Assembly (NCBI GenBank): GCA_021307315.1
Contig: JAJSPD010000193.1
Location: forward strand, 1-27,467
Direction of reading: 5' to 3'
DNA from: Bisporella sp. PMI_857
Lineage: Eukaryota > Ascomycota > Leotiomycetes > Helotiales > Helotiaceae
DNA length: 27,467 nt
The notes under the pieces were generated by a model that saw only the letters and a program-made list of their open reading frames with translations, was not told the origin of the DNA and ran no database searches. This document shows, piece after piece, positions 1 to 10,355 of the stretch; positions within the stretch are counted from its first letter, which is position 1; every line of letters begins with the position of its first letter. The translations under genes and the position numbers were made by a program.

Positions 1-1499
1 TTGTTACGGCCTGTAGCTGGGCTAAAAGAGTACGTTAAAGCGCTAACGAAAAGGCTCGGTAAGCTTTCGAAGCCGAAAAAAGTCTTTAACGTTTAAAAGC
101 CGAAATAGCATTTAGCTTAGCTTGACGAACTAGTGCAAATAAAAATTGTCGATAGAATTTTTGCAAGTCAATACTTAACCGTTGACATTCGTGTATTAGT
201 TCCTAGTACTTAAAATGCTAGTAGTATATAGCTAAAAGTCTATTTTGGAATTTTTTATTTAGCTTTTTTACAAGTAGCTTTTTTAAGTCGAGGAAAAGAC
301 TCGCTTTACTGCAGCTAAACGAGCAAACTCGGTATAGAAATTATTAAAGTTCTGTGCAGTTTGTTGTTTTAAAGCGTAAAACTAGTTCTCGGCTTTTTCG
401 GCTTTAAAATAGTTCCGAAAAACTGTGTTTAAGTAAACTAGTATTTCGTTGACAAAAAGCCAAAGTTTTAGGCTGTTTTCGTTATACTAAAGCGCTAAGT
501 AATGTTATGCTTTATTTGTAGTATAGCCGAACACGTAATCGATCCGCTCCTGTTTAGTAAGCTACTAGTCTGCATTTGTTTTAAGCTTTTTTCGTAATAA
601 GGATTTCCAAGCAATATACGTAAGCGAAGTGCTGTCGTTTAAAAAGTCTAAGTTTCGGTATTTCGGAAAAAGCTTTTTGAGTATAGCCGAGACTTGTGCC
701 GCTTATCAGGCTTAGACTTATAGTCGCTATCAGAAAATAAACTGTTTAATAGTAACGCGTCTGAGTCATTTTTTCTGTTTCGAAATAACCGAAAAGTTGA
801 AAGTTTTTTTACTAAAAAAAACTAAATTGTTTGGTTTTGTAGTTACTAACCGTTTTAGCAATATACGGAACTAGCTGTTTAAAAGTTGAACAAAAGTCTT
901 TAAAGTATTAGCTACTTGCTAATTCAATTAATTGTGTATATCTTTTTCAGGTTTTTTGCTAGCTGATAAACGACTCGTTTTTTTAAAAGCAGCAGCTAAC
1001 GACTGTGTTTGACTCGTTGCTTTAGAAATAGTACAGTCGTTTAGTTAACCAAAAAAGTACTTTTGTCGAAAAAAGTCTAAAAAGCGTTTTTGTTTTTTTC
1101 GACGAGTTTTTTTTTTGTAGTTGTTGTAAGCATATTGTTGTAAAGTTGAATTTAAAAGTAAAAAAAAGTAGTAGTAATAGCTTAACTCGACTAATTAAAA
1201 AAAGCGAGCTTAACTAGTATATATTAAAACTGAAGTTAGTGTATACAAGCTTTGATTTGGCTTATATTTTCACAAACTTCGTTTTAGCGTTGTAAAATAG
1301 TCGTTACGGTTTTGATTTAATACAAAAGAAAAAATATTGTTAAGCTTCGTTTCGGAAAGTTAAAACTTGTTTTAATGTAACAACTCAAGCTAAACAAGAT
1401 TTCGATTCGTAAATCTAAATAAAAAAACTCAAAAGTGTAAACAACTATTAATTGTTATAACTAAAAAACAAGCTACAGACAGAAAAAAGAAAAAAAGCA
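1..1499. repeat. AT-rich RIP-like degenerate transposon tract
   Basis: Long AT-rich stretch in which TpA is common and CpA/TpG is scarce while CpG remains frequent, the signature expected from RIP of repeated DNA in ascomycetes. No ORF of convincing quality survives on either strand. Position 2 reads TGTTACGGCC, which resembles the LTR terminus seen on the complementary strand at 1651-1660, so the window may open at the edge of an LTR. On the minus strand around 640-780 there is a short open, charged, protein-like stretch followed by stops, suggesting the tract derives from a coding retroelement or transposon; the family is not identifiable. Confidence 0.7.
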
Positions 1500-1660
1500 G
1501 TGCTTTATATACAGGAGGCTGGCCAGGGGCCAGCGTAAGCGAGCTCTGTAGCATCGGTCGCCAAGCTCTGGGTTGCCGAGCCCTGTGGTAGCAGGGGCCA
1601 AGCTCTACCGAGCTCTGCAGTGTCTGGCGCCAAGCTCGAGATAGGGCCAGGGCCGTGACA
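1500..1660 (-). mobile_element. LTR fragment (U3 plus TATA box), minus orientation
   Basis: A GC-balanced island inside the AT-rich block. Read on the minus strand it starts TGTCACGGCC at 1660, runs through a GC-rich region and reaches a canonical TATA box (TATATAAAG) near 1503-1511. This is the order of an LTR: terminus, U3, promoter. The R/U5 part to the left appears RIP-degraded and its end is not located. No target-site duplication could be found. Confidence 0.5.
1535..1640 (-). repeat. Three imperfect ~32-37 bp tandem repeats in LTR U3
   Basis: On the minus strand three units each begin GAGCTTGGC and contain a CAGAGCTCG-like (or CAGGGCTCG) block about 20 bases later. The units are 32-37 bp and imperfect. 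They lie between the LTR terminus and its TATA box, the place where retroelement enhancer repeats occur. Function is inferred from position only. Confidence 0.55.
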
Positions 1661-4335
1661 GTTAGTACAAAAAAAAAATAGCTAAACAAAAAAGCTTTTA
1701 ACTAAATTTTGTAGTTATACAACAATAAAAAAGTAGTTTGTTTAATACTATTTTAAAAAATACGTTTTAAAACAAATTATACAATTTTAGTAGTTTAAAA
1801 CGAATTTGTTGTTCGGTTTTTATATTTTTTCGGCTTTTAATTTTTCAATAATCCGATTTATTTCGTATAACTAGTTTAAAAAACTTAGTGCTGTTTGATT
1901 TTATGTTAAATGTAACGCGTTAGCGCTAATTTAGCAAATGTCGACTATTTTAAAAAGTTTAAAAATTGTGCTTTTACTTTTTTTTAAAGTCGAAAAGTTC
2001 TTGTATAAAATTCGGAAAAAGCTCGAAGTATAAAGCTCCGAATAAGTGCTATTAAAATAAAACGTGATTTTTTTATTCGCTGCACTTTTTTACTTTTAGC
2101 GCTTAATTTTTTTGTTTGCATTTACTTAGTAATCGCTATAACTATTAATAAGTTTCCGGATTTATAAAAAATTATTAGTTTTTTAAACTACAATTAGTCG
2201 AAAAGTATTCGAAAGCTAAATAAGTCGATTCGAGCTAAGTTCAATTTAATTTTGAAATAACTTAACTATTTGTTACCGATAATAGCGTTTTGATTTTTTA
2301 AGTCTAAAATACAAAAAAGCAATTGTATATCCGCCGACTATTAATAGTCAAGTATAAGCGAATGTATTAAAACACGCGACTAAATATTTTTTTTGAAATT
2401 TTTTAATTAGCACGAAATAAATAGTTGTCGGATAAAAGTGCTAAAAGCATTAAATAAACGAATTGCAAAAAAACGATTTATAAAAAAGTAACTATTTGCT
2501 TTTGTTTGCTAACGAATCAATAAATTCCAGTTTTATTTATGCTAAATAGCAAAAAACTAAAAACTGTTTTTACTTATTAATTTTGTCAAGTCAGCTTTAA
2601 CAAATTACATTTGCGTAAGCTTAAAAACGAGCTTTTGTTTAAGCTTCGTCGTTTTTTTTTTATTTTTATGCTTTTTATTTTTTACTAGTTTTTTTTGTTT
2701 TGTTCGTATTTTTTCCGACATTTTTTTGATTGCAAGTTTTTGTAAGCATTTATTAGCAAAGTTTAAGCTTTTGTACTTAAAACACGTTTTTTTTGTTGTT
2801 GCTTTAAGCGAGTCGGTAAAGTAAAGTAACAAAAGTTTTTTTAGCAAAAGTAAAAAATTGTGTCGAAAAAAATAAGTACTCGAACTAGAGTTCTGTGTAC
2901 TTGTAGTAGTTACAGCCGAAGTTTTTAGTGTTAATAAAAGTTTTTCGCAGTTAGCTTTTTGTTTTGTAAGCTTTTTTAGTGTAAAAAATGTTCAGCTAAG
3001 CGATTTTACGAGTTTTTATGTTAATAGCTGTTAAAGCGTGTATTATTTCCGTGAAATCTTTTTTTATTAGTGTTTAAAACTTACGGAAACGATTCGAAAA
3101 AAGTTCGATATTTTAGTTTATATAAAAAAAAACTATTTCGCTTTGTTATTTTTTTTTAGTAGCTAAACTAAAAAATCTGGCTTTAAACTAAAAAAACGTT
3201 TTACTAGCGTAGCTAGCGCTTTTTATTTTTATATTATAAAACTCGTTTCGCGCTTTTTTTGTTTTATGCCCGGTTAAATAGTAAGTAGCTAAAAGCTTTA
3301 ACATTTTTTTGCGTTGTTAAAACTTTTTTTAAACAAGTAAATGTTTTTAAGTATTTTTTAGCTCGTTTTTTAGTTGCTTTTTACACTAAAGCTTTTTGAA
3401 AATAAATTGTCGAATAGTAGTCAAATTAACTACTAAACGATCCGAATAAAAGCTTTTTATTAATAGTAAATAAAACTATTTTTTTGTTTAAAAATTTATT
3501 TTTCCGTTAGCTTCGTTTTTTTAAAGCGAAAAAAAGTAAAAGTTAATTAGCGTTAAAAGTTTTTTGTAGCTAATCTGAAATTGTAGTGTTTAAATAGCTA
3601 GTTTCGTGTAAAAAACTATTTTTTAATAGTTGTCGCAAGCTTGAAGCTTTAGAACGTAGCGTTTTTTAGTAATGCAACGGATTTACAGCGAGTCGGCGTT
3701 TGTTTTGATTTTGGACTAATTGAGCAGTTAGCCGAGTTAGCTTTGCAATTAAGTTTTGCAAAGCAAAAAACTTCGCGCGATTGTTTTGCTGTATACGTTT
3801 CGCGTCGCTTGCTTTTGTTTCAATAATTGAATAATGCCGCGCATTTTATTAGAATTGCTGTAATTGCGAAAATTTCGCGCACGTTAAGTTGTACGAATTT
3901 AAATAAAAAAAGCATTAAGTAAAAGTTGACTTTTTGTAAAAGTTTGACTGTTTGCGCTTCGTCGGCTGGAACGTAGTTTTGTAGTTGTAATGCCGATATA
4001 ATACTTATGTCGGTAAAATTCGGTAGTAAATATAAAGTGTATAAAAAACAAGTTTCCGGTTAGCTTGTTGCTGCTTGTTTTTTGTCCGCAATTTCTTTTG
4101 CGCAAAAAAGTTTTTAAAAATCTTTGATATTTTCTTAACGTTTTTACGACGATTTTTACTAGCTGCACGCGCTGAACTAAACTAGGCTTACTAGCTGTCC
4201 GAAAATCTTTGGAATTTCGGCTATTTAAAATATTTAATATAACTTTGCACCGAATCAAGTCCGGTATAGTAAAATAAACTCGAAAATAAAATATTATAAA
4301 AAAGCCGTTTCGGCTAACTTGATGTTTTTGTATAA
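1661..4335. repeat. AT-rich RIP-like tract, no intact gene
   Basis: Continuous AT-rich, CpA-poor sequence with many stops in all frames. A lysine-rich open stretch on the minus strand (2847-2605) is compositional. No RNA gene or intact coding region is visible. By position it would be the RIP-mutated interior of the retroelement whose LTR lies at 4336-4591, but no pol motif can be read with confidence. Confidence 0.65.
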
Positions 4336-4348
4336 TGTAACGACGCAA
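3899..4348 (-). pseudogene. Degenerate retroelement ORF next to LTR (gag-like position)
   Basis: A 149-codon open frame on the minus strand begins inside the last 13 bases of the LTR at 4336-4591 and runs away from it, where gag would start in a minus-oriented LTR element. The peptide is basic with no zinc knuckle or protease motif. Other frames of the same DNA also give protein-like but interrupted text, consistent with a RIP-broken coding region. Assignment rests on position, not on a recognised domain. Confidence 0.25.
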
Positions 4349-4591
4349 AAATCACGGGCTAAAATAAAAGCATATAAAAGTGCGTACAATAAGCTGATAG
4401 TAATTGCTTTATAGTCTACTTACGAAAAATACAAAAACATAAAAACAACTGTAAAGAGTAGAAGCAGGCCTTTATATAGGCGACTCCGACTCTCCTCCGT
4501 ATCGGCTCTGAAACCCTTTATACCCTGATTTCAGCCTCCTGATCCCGTGCCATGGCCTCCGTGTCGCACCTTGGGCATACCGGTTGTTACA
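4336..4591 (-). mobile_element. LTR, inverted partner of the copy at 5710-5970
   Basis: Minus-strand LTR of 256 bp beginning TGTAACAACC at 4591 and ending GCGTCGTTACA at 4336 (6-bp inverted ends TGTAAC/GTTACA). GTCGGAGTCG at 4481-4490 is followed by a TATATAAAGGCC promoter. It aligns along its whole length with the plus-strand copy at 5710-5970. Its U3 half (about 4480-4591) is GC-balanced, while the R/U5 half shows G-to-A/C-to-T decay. Flanking bases give no 5-bp duplication, so the element interior probably adjoins one side. Confidence 0.75.
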
Positions 4592-5412
4592 GCTTTATTT
4601 TTTTATTTCGGTAAAGTTTGTAGTTTTTTTTTTAACAATATTATTTTTGACTTTTTTTTTTAAGTTTTTTGTAGTAAAGCGCTTTAAAAAACTTGTTTTT
4701 TTTTTTTAATTTACTTCGTTTTGCTAACAATTTGAATTTTTTTGTATACTTCGTTATACTAGTAAGTTGTTTATATAACTGAATGTTTTTTTTTTTGCGC
4801 GTGTTTTTTTATTAGTGTTTTTAAATATGCGTGTAAGTTAGCTAATATACTTATTATAATTATTAAAAATTGCGTTAGTTTTTTTTTTTTATTATACAAG
4901 TAAATTAAATAGTTTTTAAAGTAAGTAAAAATTTAATTATAGACTGTTTCGGTTAAATAAAATACAGTTTACAGAACTATTTGTTTTTAAAATCCGAAAA
5001 ACAATAAGTTTATACGAATATAGATTTTCGTATTAAAAATACATATTAACGTAACTTTTTGCGATTACTGTTAAAAAGTTTAAGTTTGTGAACTTTAAAT
5101 ATTTTAACTTACTAAAGTAAATAAGTAAATTGCGAAACCGGTAGTAAAGTATATTCGTTTTTAAAAATACGTAAAATTGAACTAATTGTCGACATTGTAT
5201 ATACAATACAAGTACTTCAAAACTTAGTGTTTAAAATGTTACGATTTTATTAGCTAATTCGATATAAATAAAAATTTTTAGTCCGAAGTTAGTTAGTTTG
5301 AATAAAAATAAGTATATTACATATAAAACTAAATCCTAATAACAAGTATGCTACTAAAAAATACTATTTGAGTTAAACACGAAGCTTTTATTTAATAAAA
5401 AAGCTATTTACT
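4592..5412. repeat. AT-rich RIP-like tract between LTRs
   Basis: Very AT-rich with poly-T runs and scarce CpA/TpG. No ORF, RNA gene or structured repeat recognised. Confidence 0.6.
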
Positions 5413-5586
5413 TATATAAGGTTTTCGTGGGGTTGGATCATTGCACTAGCCTATAATCTATGGATCGTGGATTATAGCCATGATCTATGATCCATCACGT
5501 GTTTCTACCCTAGGGGTTCTTTGTGTAAGCCAAGTTTACCGAGCCTCAGGCCCCTAGGTATAAGCCTGTTAGCGGTGCGCGTAACA
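5413..5586 (-). mobile_element. LTR-like fragment with TATA box and palindromes
   Basis: GC-balanced island. On the minus strand it begins TGTTACGCGC at 5586 and reaches a TATATAAG box near 5413-5419. Inside it an 8-bp inverted repeat CTATAATC (5451-5458) / GATTATAG (5470-5477) is present, plus CACGTG and CCCTAGGGG palindromes. It is a different sequence family from the neighbouring LTRs. The R/U5 half is not distinguishable from the AT-rich flank. Confidence 0.45.
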
Positions 5587-5709
5587 GTTTTTTACATTTT
5601 TTTGGTATTATAATATTAACAAACCGCTTATAATCGAAACTATACCGAACTAGTATCGATTCGCTTTATTTCGAAACTTAAAAACAAACTTTTTTTTAAA
5701 ACAAAGTAA

Positions 5710-5970
5710 TATAACAACTAGTATACTTAAAATACGGCACGGAAATTATAATGCGAAATTAAAAAGCTAACAATTAAAGTATAAAAAGTTTTAAAACCGA
5801 TACGAAAAAAAGTCGGAGTCGTTTATATAAAAGGCCCGCTTTTACTTTCTACAGTTGTTCCTTATGTTTTTGTATCTTTCGTAAATAGACCTATAAGGCA
5901 ATAACAATCAGCCTATTGTACGCACTCCTATATGCCTCTATTTTAGTCGGTGATTCCTTACGTCGTTACA
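5710..5970 (+). mobile_element. LTR, plus orientation, U3 half RIP-mutated
   Basis: Homologous to the minus-strand LTR at 4336-4591. Both share GTCGGAGTCG (here 5812-5821), the TATATAAA promoter, the ACAGTTGTT and TATTGTACGCAC blocks and the terminus CGTCGTTACA (5961-5970). Here the U3 half (5710-5811) carries transition-type changes to T/A while the downstream half is near normal. The start TATAAC at 5710 corresponds to TGTAAC in the other copy. Flanks (AGTAA and CAAAA) are not a duplication. Confidence 0.75.
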
Positions 5971-6299
5971 CAAAAGAAACCTATCGCGTAATATAAAGCT
6001 TCCCGCACGTGATGACTAGTTGCGTAAACTCACCGCCAAGAGGCGGTGAGCTCAACCGAGCTTCTTTGGAAATTCAGGGGCGCTGCTTTACATAATATAA
6101 GTATAACTTTACGCTTTATTAACGACTATTTAAAATAACTTAAAGCTGCAAGTTGCTTGCGCAAAACTCGATTTTTTCATTTAAATCTATATACAAACTT
6201 AGTTTAGCCTTAAAAAAAATATAGTCAGTTTTTGAAGTTTGTAAAAAAGCGAGAAAAAAAGAAATAAATATATTAGCTGCAAAATAGTATTAAAAGCTG
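5971..6299. other. Mixed-composition stretch with a perfect hairpin
   Basis: About 110 bp after the LTR end keep normal composition. They contain CTCACCGCC (6029-6037), loop AAGA, GGCGGTGAG (6042-6050), a perfect 9-bp stem. From about 6100 the sequence returns to AT-rich RIP-like DNA. No gene is recognised. Confidence 0.5.
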
Positions 6300-6560
6300 G
6301 TATTTAAATGTCAGATGCCAGGGTTGATAAGCTTTACCACAGCACTAAGCGGGCCAAAAAGGTACAATATCCGACGTCGCATGTCAGAAAGCTTATCCTA
6401 CTACATATACCAGTACGGAACCTGACATTAAAAACCTCGGTTTTGGGCCTTAGCGCCCTTTCGGTGGGCAGAATCCGCTCACCGCCTGGTATTTGGGCCC
6501 TGATACCACGGGCCTAGCGGTTAGGGTAAAATTTGGGGCACGTGGGGGAGTAAGCGGTAT
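6300..6560. repeat. GC-balanced island, probable transposon remnant
   Basis: Normal-composition island between AT-rich tracts. It has 10-bp inverted arms GATAAGCTTT (6326-6335) and AAAGCTTATC (6388-6397), and the direct repeat ATGTCAGA (6308 and 6381). A 69-codon open frame (6308-6517) has no recognisable feature and is not called a gene. The origin is unknown; the setting suggests a mobile-element fragment. Confidence 0.35.
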
Positions 6561-6613
6561 TAAACTAGTATTTTCAAAGCTATAAATAGTTGCTAAACCT
6601 TTAATAAACATGT

Positions 6614-6839
6614 TGTCACAGTTCCCACTGCTAAATAACTTTATATAACTATGCCCCTGTACCTGGTAGGGCCAAACTGCCGTACGACCTATTAGGGCTG
6701 CGCGTGATTAGAACTCTGTACGTAAACGAGAGCTCCCTCTCTTCCTTTCACTCCTTCTGTCTTTAGCTTAGAATCCCTGTTTATGAGCAATTCTTTACAG
6801 GATTAAAGAATCCTCCCTTTACTTAGACCCCTTTTGACA
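6614..6839 (+). mobile_element. Probable solo LTR immediately downstream of the NLR gene
   Basis: A 226-bp unit with TGTCA at 6614 and TGACA at 6835-6839, an internal TATATAA near 6642 and a pyrimidine-rich run at about 6730-6765, all LTR-like. It is not RIP-degraded. It ends 50 bp from the stop codon of the NLR gene and could supply that gene's 3' processing signals. No target-site duplication was found, so the boundaries are provisional. Confidence 0.4.
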
Positions 6840-6889
6840 CAGCCTGTATTCACCATCACAATTCGAGTTTTAAAAAAGATCTTAAAAGA

Positions 6890-9800
6890 TTATTTTGAAG
6901 GGCTTGCCAACTCCAACCTTTCCAAAGCCGATATAGTCCATAACGTATGGGTATGTTCTGCACCAAGTACAGCAACCTGACCATCAAGTGCCTCAGAATG
7001 CAACGTTTTCGCCTGCTCTACCTTACCTTGACTTTCGAGTAGTAATCCAATGTCATTCAATGTCCACAGAGTATCTGGGTGCAATTGCCCTAAGGTATGA
7101 ACTCTATATTCGCGGACTGTCTGCAAAATTTCCACCGCTGGTTGAAGTTTGTCTAGGTCTCGGAGACATCTCGCGATATCTCCCATCGTCCAAATCGTGT
7201 GGGGATGATCTTTACCGAGGAGCTTTGTTTGGCCTTCGAGAGCTTGTCTATGCAGCTTCAGTGCTTCCTCAGTGCGGCCTTCCCGACGGTAACTTCGAGC
7301 TAAGGTATTCAATGTCCAAACGATCTGCCCGTCAGACTCGGGTAAAACTTTTCGGAGTGTTTGTAGGGCTCGTAAGTGATAAGCCTCGGCTTCTTTATAT
7401 CGGCCCAAGTGTCGCATCACACGTCCAAGCTCGTTAATGGTCAGAGTGGTATCAAGGTGGTCAGCTGGTAAGTGTTTTTCCTGTATTGCCAAAGCCTCAA
7501 GTTGAGTCTCAAGGGCTTGTTTTGTGAGGTTTTTCTGGTCGTAAAATATACCAAGGCTATTGAGCAGCCAGACCGTGGACACGGAGTCCATACCGCGTAA
7601 TTTTTGAAGACGTGAAAGGGCGGTTTCGAATAGCTGAATTCCTAGATCTATTGTTCCCGCCATGGTATAAGATCGAGCCAGATCACGAATGATGATATCT
7701 CTCTCGAAACCTGATATCGACCCTGCGTTTTGAGATTGTGGCATTTCACCTAAATCTATCAATCCCCTTTGTATGTCCGCTAAATCTTCAGCAGCGAGAG
7801 ATTTGTTGTTGGTATTTTGAGATGATCCACTCTTCCATTCGCGAACCTCTTTCTGAAGCCTAACAAGTCGTTGAAGTGGAGATGAATCTTTATTCCAGAG
7901 AAGAAAGCGTGTGATCCACGTAGACCTTGTTGCCGGAGAAGCTGAAAAAATGTCATATGTTTTACACAAACCTTGGTCAAACGAGCTCAAGGTAAGATGC
8001 TTGCACCAATTCTCAGTAGCATATCGTGCAAGGGGGAACAGCCGTAAATCGACATTTATATTATGACGGATTGGGGCCATGGTCAAGACAGTAAGCGATA
8101 CCTGAGCGATTTCTTGGTTGGCAATGGGGGGGCTGACCAGAAGTCTGCTGGATGCCGCCGATAGTGATGTATGCCTGGGTGTATTACACAAAAACTCTCG
8201 CACTGAGAAATGAACCACGTGAAAGGTGTCTTTGTTTGCGCGAAACTCAATCAGCGGATGACACAAATCAAGTACTGAGTCCTGGAAAGGCCGTTGATCT
8301 TCCTCAAGCATTTCTTTCGTATCATCCCACGATAGAGCGCTCTGTAACTCTTTCCAAAAGAGCGGGCGAGTTGAGCAGCAAACCCACAACAGTATCTTGC
8401 GGGCGAGATTGCGTCGGTGGAGCGATTGTGACCCAAGCTTTTCAAGTGCTTGGCTGTACATGCCATCTAGTTCAGCAGGTATACTAGTGATCGCCTCCAG
8501 AACACTTTTGGAGTCGACTGCGTGACTGAGATTTTGGACTGCCAGAGCTGCAAAGAGAAACATTCCATCGGAAGCTCTAGAGATTTTCGTATATGCCTGG
8601 TCTTGAGCCTTTGTTCCTTTGCCAGGTAATTGGTCGAGCGATCTGGAAAGATAATTGTTGATATCTTGTTGAATTAGGGATGCTGCCAATTGGATTGTGG
8701 GGACACCTTCGAGTTCCATTCCGATCGCTGCCACATTCCGGGAAAATATACAAAGCCGCAAGCTTGAGACATTCCGTGCTATGCTTGCAAAGCAGCTGGC
8801 GACTTCAGCTGAGTTTTCACATTCGTCGAGGGCATCCAAAACGATATATACAGCCGGTAGCGAAGAAACAACATCTTGTGCAACTTCAAAGAGGTTGTCT
8901 GAGGTTGCGATATGCTGTCTTCCGTACCTGGTAGCAGTATTGTAAGCCTCGGAGACACTGGTCGGCGTTGTAGGAAGCTGCATCACTAGCTGCGATAGTA
9001 TCGATCCGCAGATATTCAATGTTGACTTTTTGGATGCATCTCCCGAGTCACAATAGAAATACGCTATGGGTGTCGTCTCATTGTTGCGCTTCAGATATTC
9101 AATGACAGTGGCACTCAAGACGGATTTTCCTGAGCCGGGTATGCCATTGATCCAAAGAGCACCACTGGTGTCCGGCGAGGGTCGGGTCCACTGTTTGAAG
9201 CGTACGGTATCTAGCAGCCAACGGCCGGTCCCAGGGGTTCTCTTGTTTAGATTTCGCTCCAAATCCTCGGCAAAATCTACTTGACTGAGCCAACCGAGTA
9301 GTAAAGATTTGTGCTCTGTTGCCGCATATTAGCGCTATTTTTTCCTTTCTTTCTTTTTCAAAATTAAGAAAAAAGCTTCGGATCACTTGCCATATACTTC
9401 GCGGCTCTCTACTCTATAATTCAAGCTTGTATTCTCGAAGTAGATGGAGCCAACCACCCTCTCAATATTTCTGCTAGATACGTCCAGCCGCTTTCGGTGT
9501 GCTAGAGTAACTTCCTCATTGAAAATGTGGGTGTATCTTTCGATATGGCTGACGTTCTCATTGAAGTCCGAATCGAATGATCTTTGAATATTCTTGAAGA
9601 AGATTCGCCAGGCTAGATATTGCCTATTGTTAGCAACGAATACCAGATGATGAGTTTGGGATTGCGCTTACATTTTGCTGTCACGGCAATTCTTATTTTT
9701 TCAAGGAATAGAAATATTTCGTCGTATAAATGAGACAAGGCATAGCGCACTCGTGTCTCCTCTGCGTACAATTGTTCGTATTGCCGCGAGAGGTTAAGAA

Positions 9801-10282
9801 GATCGCTAAGCTTGGTCATGGCTTTATCAATGAAATAAAAGTAATTAATGGAAGTTTGAGCAACCTGAAATGGTTTAGAATGCAACATATAGCTAGTCAG
9901 AAAGCCATACCACTAGTACTGCCTTCAAAGAACCCCAAACCAAGGCTGCAATATTAGGGCCAGACTGTACCGCAATGTCAAGTACCGGAGAGTATCTTGT
10001 GAAAAAGTCAATCACTGGCTCCATTGTGCGGCCAATCTCACGATAGCGACTTGAAGCAGACCTGTGTCTCTCCAAGGTGCGGACCTCTCTCCAGACATCT
10101 TCTACATGCACATGCGATGTTTCGGCAGCTCCATATAAGTTTGAAGGTTCGATCTTACTGAGACTGGAAATCGATCGCCTCATCTTGCCGTTCTCAAGCC
10201 ATAGCGACGAGGTGTCGCTCGAGAAGGTGCTTGAATTCGTCGGCTTCGTCAAAATTCGCGGCTGTCTCCCAAAGCAGGGCAT
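6890..10282 (-). CDS. NLR/STAND protein: fungal N-terminal helical domain, NACHT, TPR
   Basis: Intracellular STAND receptor of the fungal NLR type: ligand sensing by repeats, NTP-dependent oligomerisation, then signalling by the N-terminal domain. Coding exons by hand: 10282-9911, 9864-9672, 9612-9398 and 9313-6890, with introns of 46, 59 and 84 bp; the second has a CTAAC branch site. The joined frame is open for 1067 residues. The N-terminal domain (to about residue 255) has the SPVLDIAVQSGPNIAALVWG motif typical of the fungal domain preceding NACHT. Walker A is GIPGSGKS (317-324) and Walker B is VYIVLDALDE (415-424). Six TPRs with a 42-residue period (about 798-1050) have the kinesin-light-chain-like HPHT/HPDT-WT pattern. 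The start is uncertain: the frame is closed by TGA just upstream of 10282, and a protein-like stretch in another frame precedes it. The domain call is secure; substrate and partner are unknown. Confidence 0.9.
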
Positions 10283-10355
10283 AGCGAAAGAATTGGACTT
10301 CGTCGGGTATTGCCTTGTTCAGCTTCAGAGAAAGAAAAATCTTGTCCCCTTTTGA
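10194..10355 (-). pseudogene. Protein-like out-of-frame segment overlapping the NLR start
   Basis: On the minus strand, in a different frame from NLR exon 1, codons read through a charged, helix-like peptide containing FRYALLWETAANFDEADEF and HLLERHLVAMA before a TGA at 10196-10194. It overlaps the first 29 codons of the annotated NLR start. The LW..A..F pattern is reminiscent of how fungal NLR N-termini begin, so this could be the true start of the NLR separated by an indel, or the end of an unrelated lost exon. No consistent intron joins the two frames. Confidence 0.3.

Noticed and set aside
640..780. Minus-strand peptide with FSDSDYKSKPDKRHKS, reminiscent of a Copia RNase H motif
   Set aside because: The match is loose, stops follow and no neighbouring pol motif is readable, so it is not called as a domain.
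2605..2847. Lysine-rich minus-strand ORF in the left AT-rich block
   Set aside because: Lysine and asparagine codons (AAA/AAT) are favoured by the AT composition; no motif.
6988..7437. 149-codon plus-strand ORF inside the NLR gene
   Set aside because: Antisense shadow of the TPR-coding exon; no independent features.
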